A stretch of DNA of 28,091 nucleotides, taken from positions 1-28,091 of IMG/VR virus record IMGVR_UViG_3300042549_001339. One strand, written 5' to 3'. The first letter of the stretch is position 1. Each line of letters opens with the position of its first letter. This DNA comes from a virus. The notes under the pieces were generated by a model, which was not told where the DNA came from, searched no databases, and saw only the letters and a program-made list of their open reading frames with translations. Shown here piece after piece: positions 27,056 to 28,091 of the stretch. The translations under genes and the position numbers were made by a program.

Positions 27056-27798
27056 TCACCGTCCTCATACTTAGTTTTAGCAATAATGTAATTTTTTACG
27101 AGAGAACTTCGCACAATATCTTCAATATGAAATTCAATACGTACAAATTCCTTCATTTTAGCAGCAATGTCAAAGAACTTAAGGATACCGCTTTTATCAT
27201 CTTTTTTCTTTAAGTCAGTTTGCCTGTAGTCCCCACAAAACACGATCTTAGATTTATCTCCTACTCGTGTAATAACTGTGTCCAATTCCTCGAAGGTTAG
27301 ATTCTGAACTTCATCCACAACAATGATGCTGTTCGAGAAGGTAGTACCACGAATGAACGAAGTTGAGACAAACTCGATATGTCCTTGTTCAACAAGTCGA
27401 TCCCAAGCATCTTTGCGTTTGAACAAGTCACTACAGATCTGTCGATAAGGTTGGATGTAAACTTCCATCTTTTCATCCGCATCTCCCGGCAAGAAACCGA
27501 TGTCACGGCTTTGAACACTGCTCCGGATAATAGTCACCTTGTTAAAGGGATTGTTACGATCCATAGCCTCTTCCAAAGCCTTGTATAAGGCAATGTATGT
27601 CTTACCTGTACCTGCTACGCCATGCAGAGCCATGAAGTAATTAGAGGCTTGATAGGCTTCAAAGAAGTCCATCTGTTTTTCTGTCTTAGGCTTGATAACA
27701 GTCATATCATCTAGCTTCAACTTCAAACTATTACTGACTTTCTCCCGAGGTGTAAGCTCCTTAGCTGGGATTGCTCGGTTCATCTGTTTACTAGCCAT
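27052..27798 (-). CDS. PhoH-like ATPase
   Basis: A 248-residue P-loop protein of the PhoH family. Walker A is HGVAGTGKTYIA (59-70, Lys66). The family signature IRSSVQSRDIGFLPGDADEK (91-110) is followed by MEVYIQPY, then SFIRGTTFSNSIIVVDEVQN with Walker B (Asp162, Glu163), and GDYRQTD (189-195) as sensor. It lacks the N-terminal RNA-binding region of larger PhoH proteins, apart from a short basic leader. PhoH-like genes are common in phages; roles in RNA metabolism or phosphate stress are proposed but not settled. It is followed by the ClpP-like gene with a 4-base overlap. Confidence 0.9.
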   Translation of the reverse strand: MASKQMNRAIPAKELTPREKVSNSLKLKLDDMTVIKPKTEKQMDFFEAYQASNYFMALHGVAGTGKTYIALYKALEEAMDRNNPFNKVTIIRSSVQSRDIGFLPGDADEKMEVYIQPYRQICSDLFKRKDAWDRLVEQGHIEFVSTSFIRGTTFSNSIIVVDEVQNLTFEELDTVITRVGDKSKIVFCGDYRQTDLKKKDDKSGILKFFDIAAKMKEFVRIEFHIEDIVRSSLVKNYIIAKTKYEDGE

Positions 27799-27807
27799 TG
27801 TTTATCC

Positions 27808-28014
27808 TTATACTTCGTTAACAAACTCTACGTTTGTGTCAACAAACTCTACGTGAGGCATCTGACGTACTTGCGGGAACTTCGCTAGGAAGTCCTCACG
27901 AGCCATGTCCTTACCTACCATGATCTCTGTAAAGGACTCGCCCTCCTTGTTTAACCTGTTTTTTAAGGCCACGCAAGCAGGGCAGTTATCTTTACTATAC
28001 ACCACTATTTTCAT
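27808..28014 (-). CDS. Glutaredoxin
   Basis: A 68-residue thioredoxin-fold protein with the redox motif C11-P-A-C14 (YSKDNCPACVALKNRL) and the cis-proline region QMPHVEFVD (Pro53). It is short, as phage glutaredoxins often are, and would reduce ribonucleotide reductase or other disulfides. I start at ATG 28012-28014, with AAGGA 5 bases upstream; the open frame continues 12 codons further without support. The C-terminus carries VEFV twice because of a 14-bp direct repeat (27820-27833 and 27841-27854, 21 bases apart), an in-frame duplication. A related ribonucleotide reductase gene is not in the window. Confidence 0.85.
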   Translation of the reverse strand: MKIVVYSKDNCPACVALKNRLNKEGESFTEIMVGKDMAREDFLAKFPQVRQMPHVEFVDTNVEFVNEV

Positions 28015-28091
28015 CTTGATCCTTATATGTTTTGAATACCCAAGTAGCAAACTGAAGCAACTGTTCTTTTGTTGCGTTCTGCTTCATGGTG
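27995..28091 (-). CDS. Possible small protein (30 aa or longer, cut by window edge)
   Basis: ATG 28085-28087 leftward gives MKQNATKEQLLQFATWVFKT and YKDQDENSGV then TAG. It overlaps the glutaredoxin start by 20 bases in another frame, and the glutaredoxin ribosome binding site lies inside it. Only four bases remain beyond the ATG, so a ribosome binding site cannot be judged and the ATG may be internal to a longer gene entering from the right. The helical, polar sequence looks protein-like, but no family is recognised. Confidence 0.4.
   Translation of the reverse strand, partial: TMKQNATKEQLLQFATWVFKTYKDQDENSGV

Overview
The window is part of a tailed-phage genome with podovirus-type (short-tailed) architecture. 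The evidence is a compact set of morphogenesis genes in canonical order (terS, terL, portal, scaffold, major capsid, head-tail adaptor, nozzle-like tail protein, fibres, three ejection-type proteins, peptidase endolysin, 3TM holin), a T7 gp4-like primase-helicase, and no tail tube, tape-measure or sheath gene. The host is probably a Gram-negative proteobacterium. This rests on near-consensus sigma-70 promoters, AGGAG-type ribosome binding sites, an M15 peptidase endolysin and consensus DnaA boxes. No phage RNA polymerase gene is visible, so the genes seen here appear to be read by host RNA polymerase. No integrase, repressor, tRNA or CRISPR array was seen.

Layout. Bases 1-6585 (minus strand) hold an early/replication cluster: the primase-helicase and many short genes chained by ATGA or TAATG overlaps. 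A consensus leftward promoter (3475-3502) with an inverted-repeat-rich leader splits this cluster. Bases 6586-7615 are non-coding and lie between the divergent transcription units. This region carries four DnaA-box-like 9-mers, short iteron-like repeats, a 28-bp palindrome, a family of AGTACT-centred palindromes and two rightward promoters. Bases 7616-26376 (plus strand) are the virion and lysis genes, interrupted by two free-standing endonuclease genes (9307-9756 and 25340-25753), a second internal promoter (15235-15263) and a hairpin after the capsid gene (17610-17635). A strong bidirectional terminator (26383-26417) separates them from a convergent minus-strand block encoding a ClpP-like protease, a PhoH-like ATPase and a glutaredoxin.

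How it fits together. TerS/TerL package DNA through the portal into a capsid built on the scaffold. The adaptor, nozzle and fibre/LamG/collagen-like proteins form the short tail and its adhesins, and the three Ala/Gln/Gly-rich proteins are probably ejected with the DNA. Endolysin, holin and a small membrane protein lyse the cell. Several genes too short for routine ORF calling are included here (52, 28, 42, 59 and 56 aa, and a possible 30-aa one).

Most notable non-gene signals: an 88-nt branched structured-RNA candidate between two early genes (5873-5960), the DnaA-box array, the AGTACT palindrome family, nested inverted repeats in the leftward leader, and a LamG adhesin gene bounded by a 16-bp direct repeat. 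All functional assignments are by reading motifs; no database search was run.
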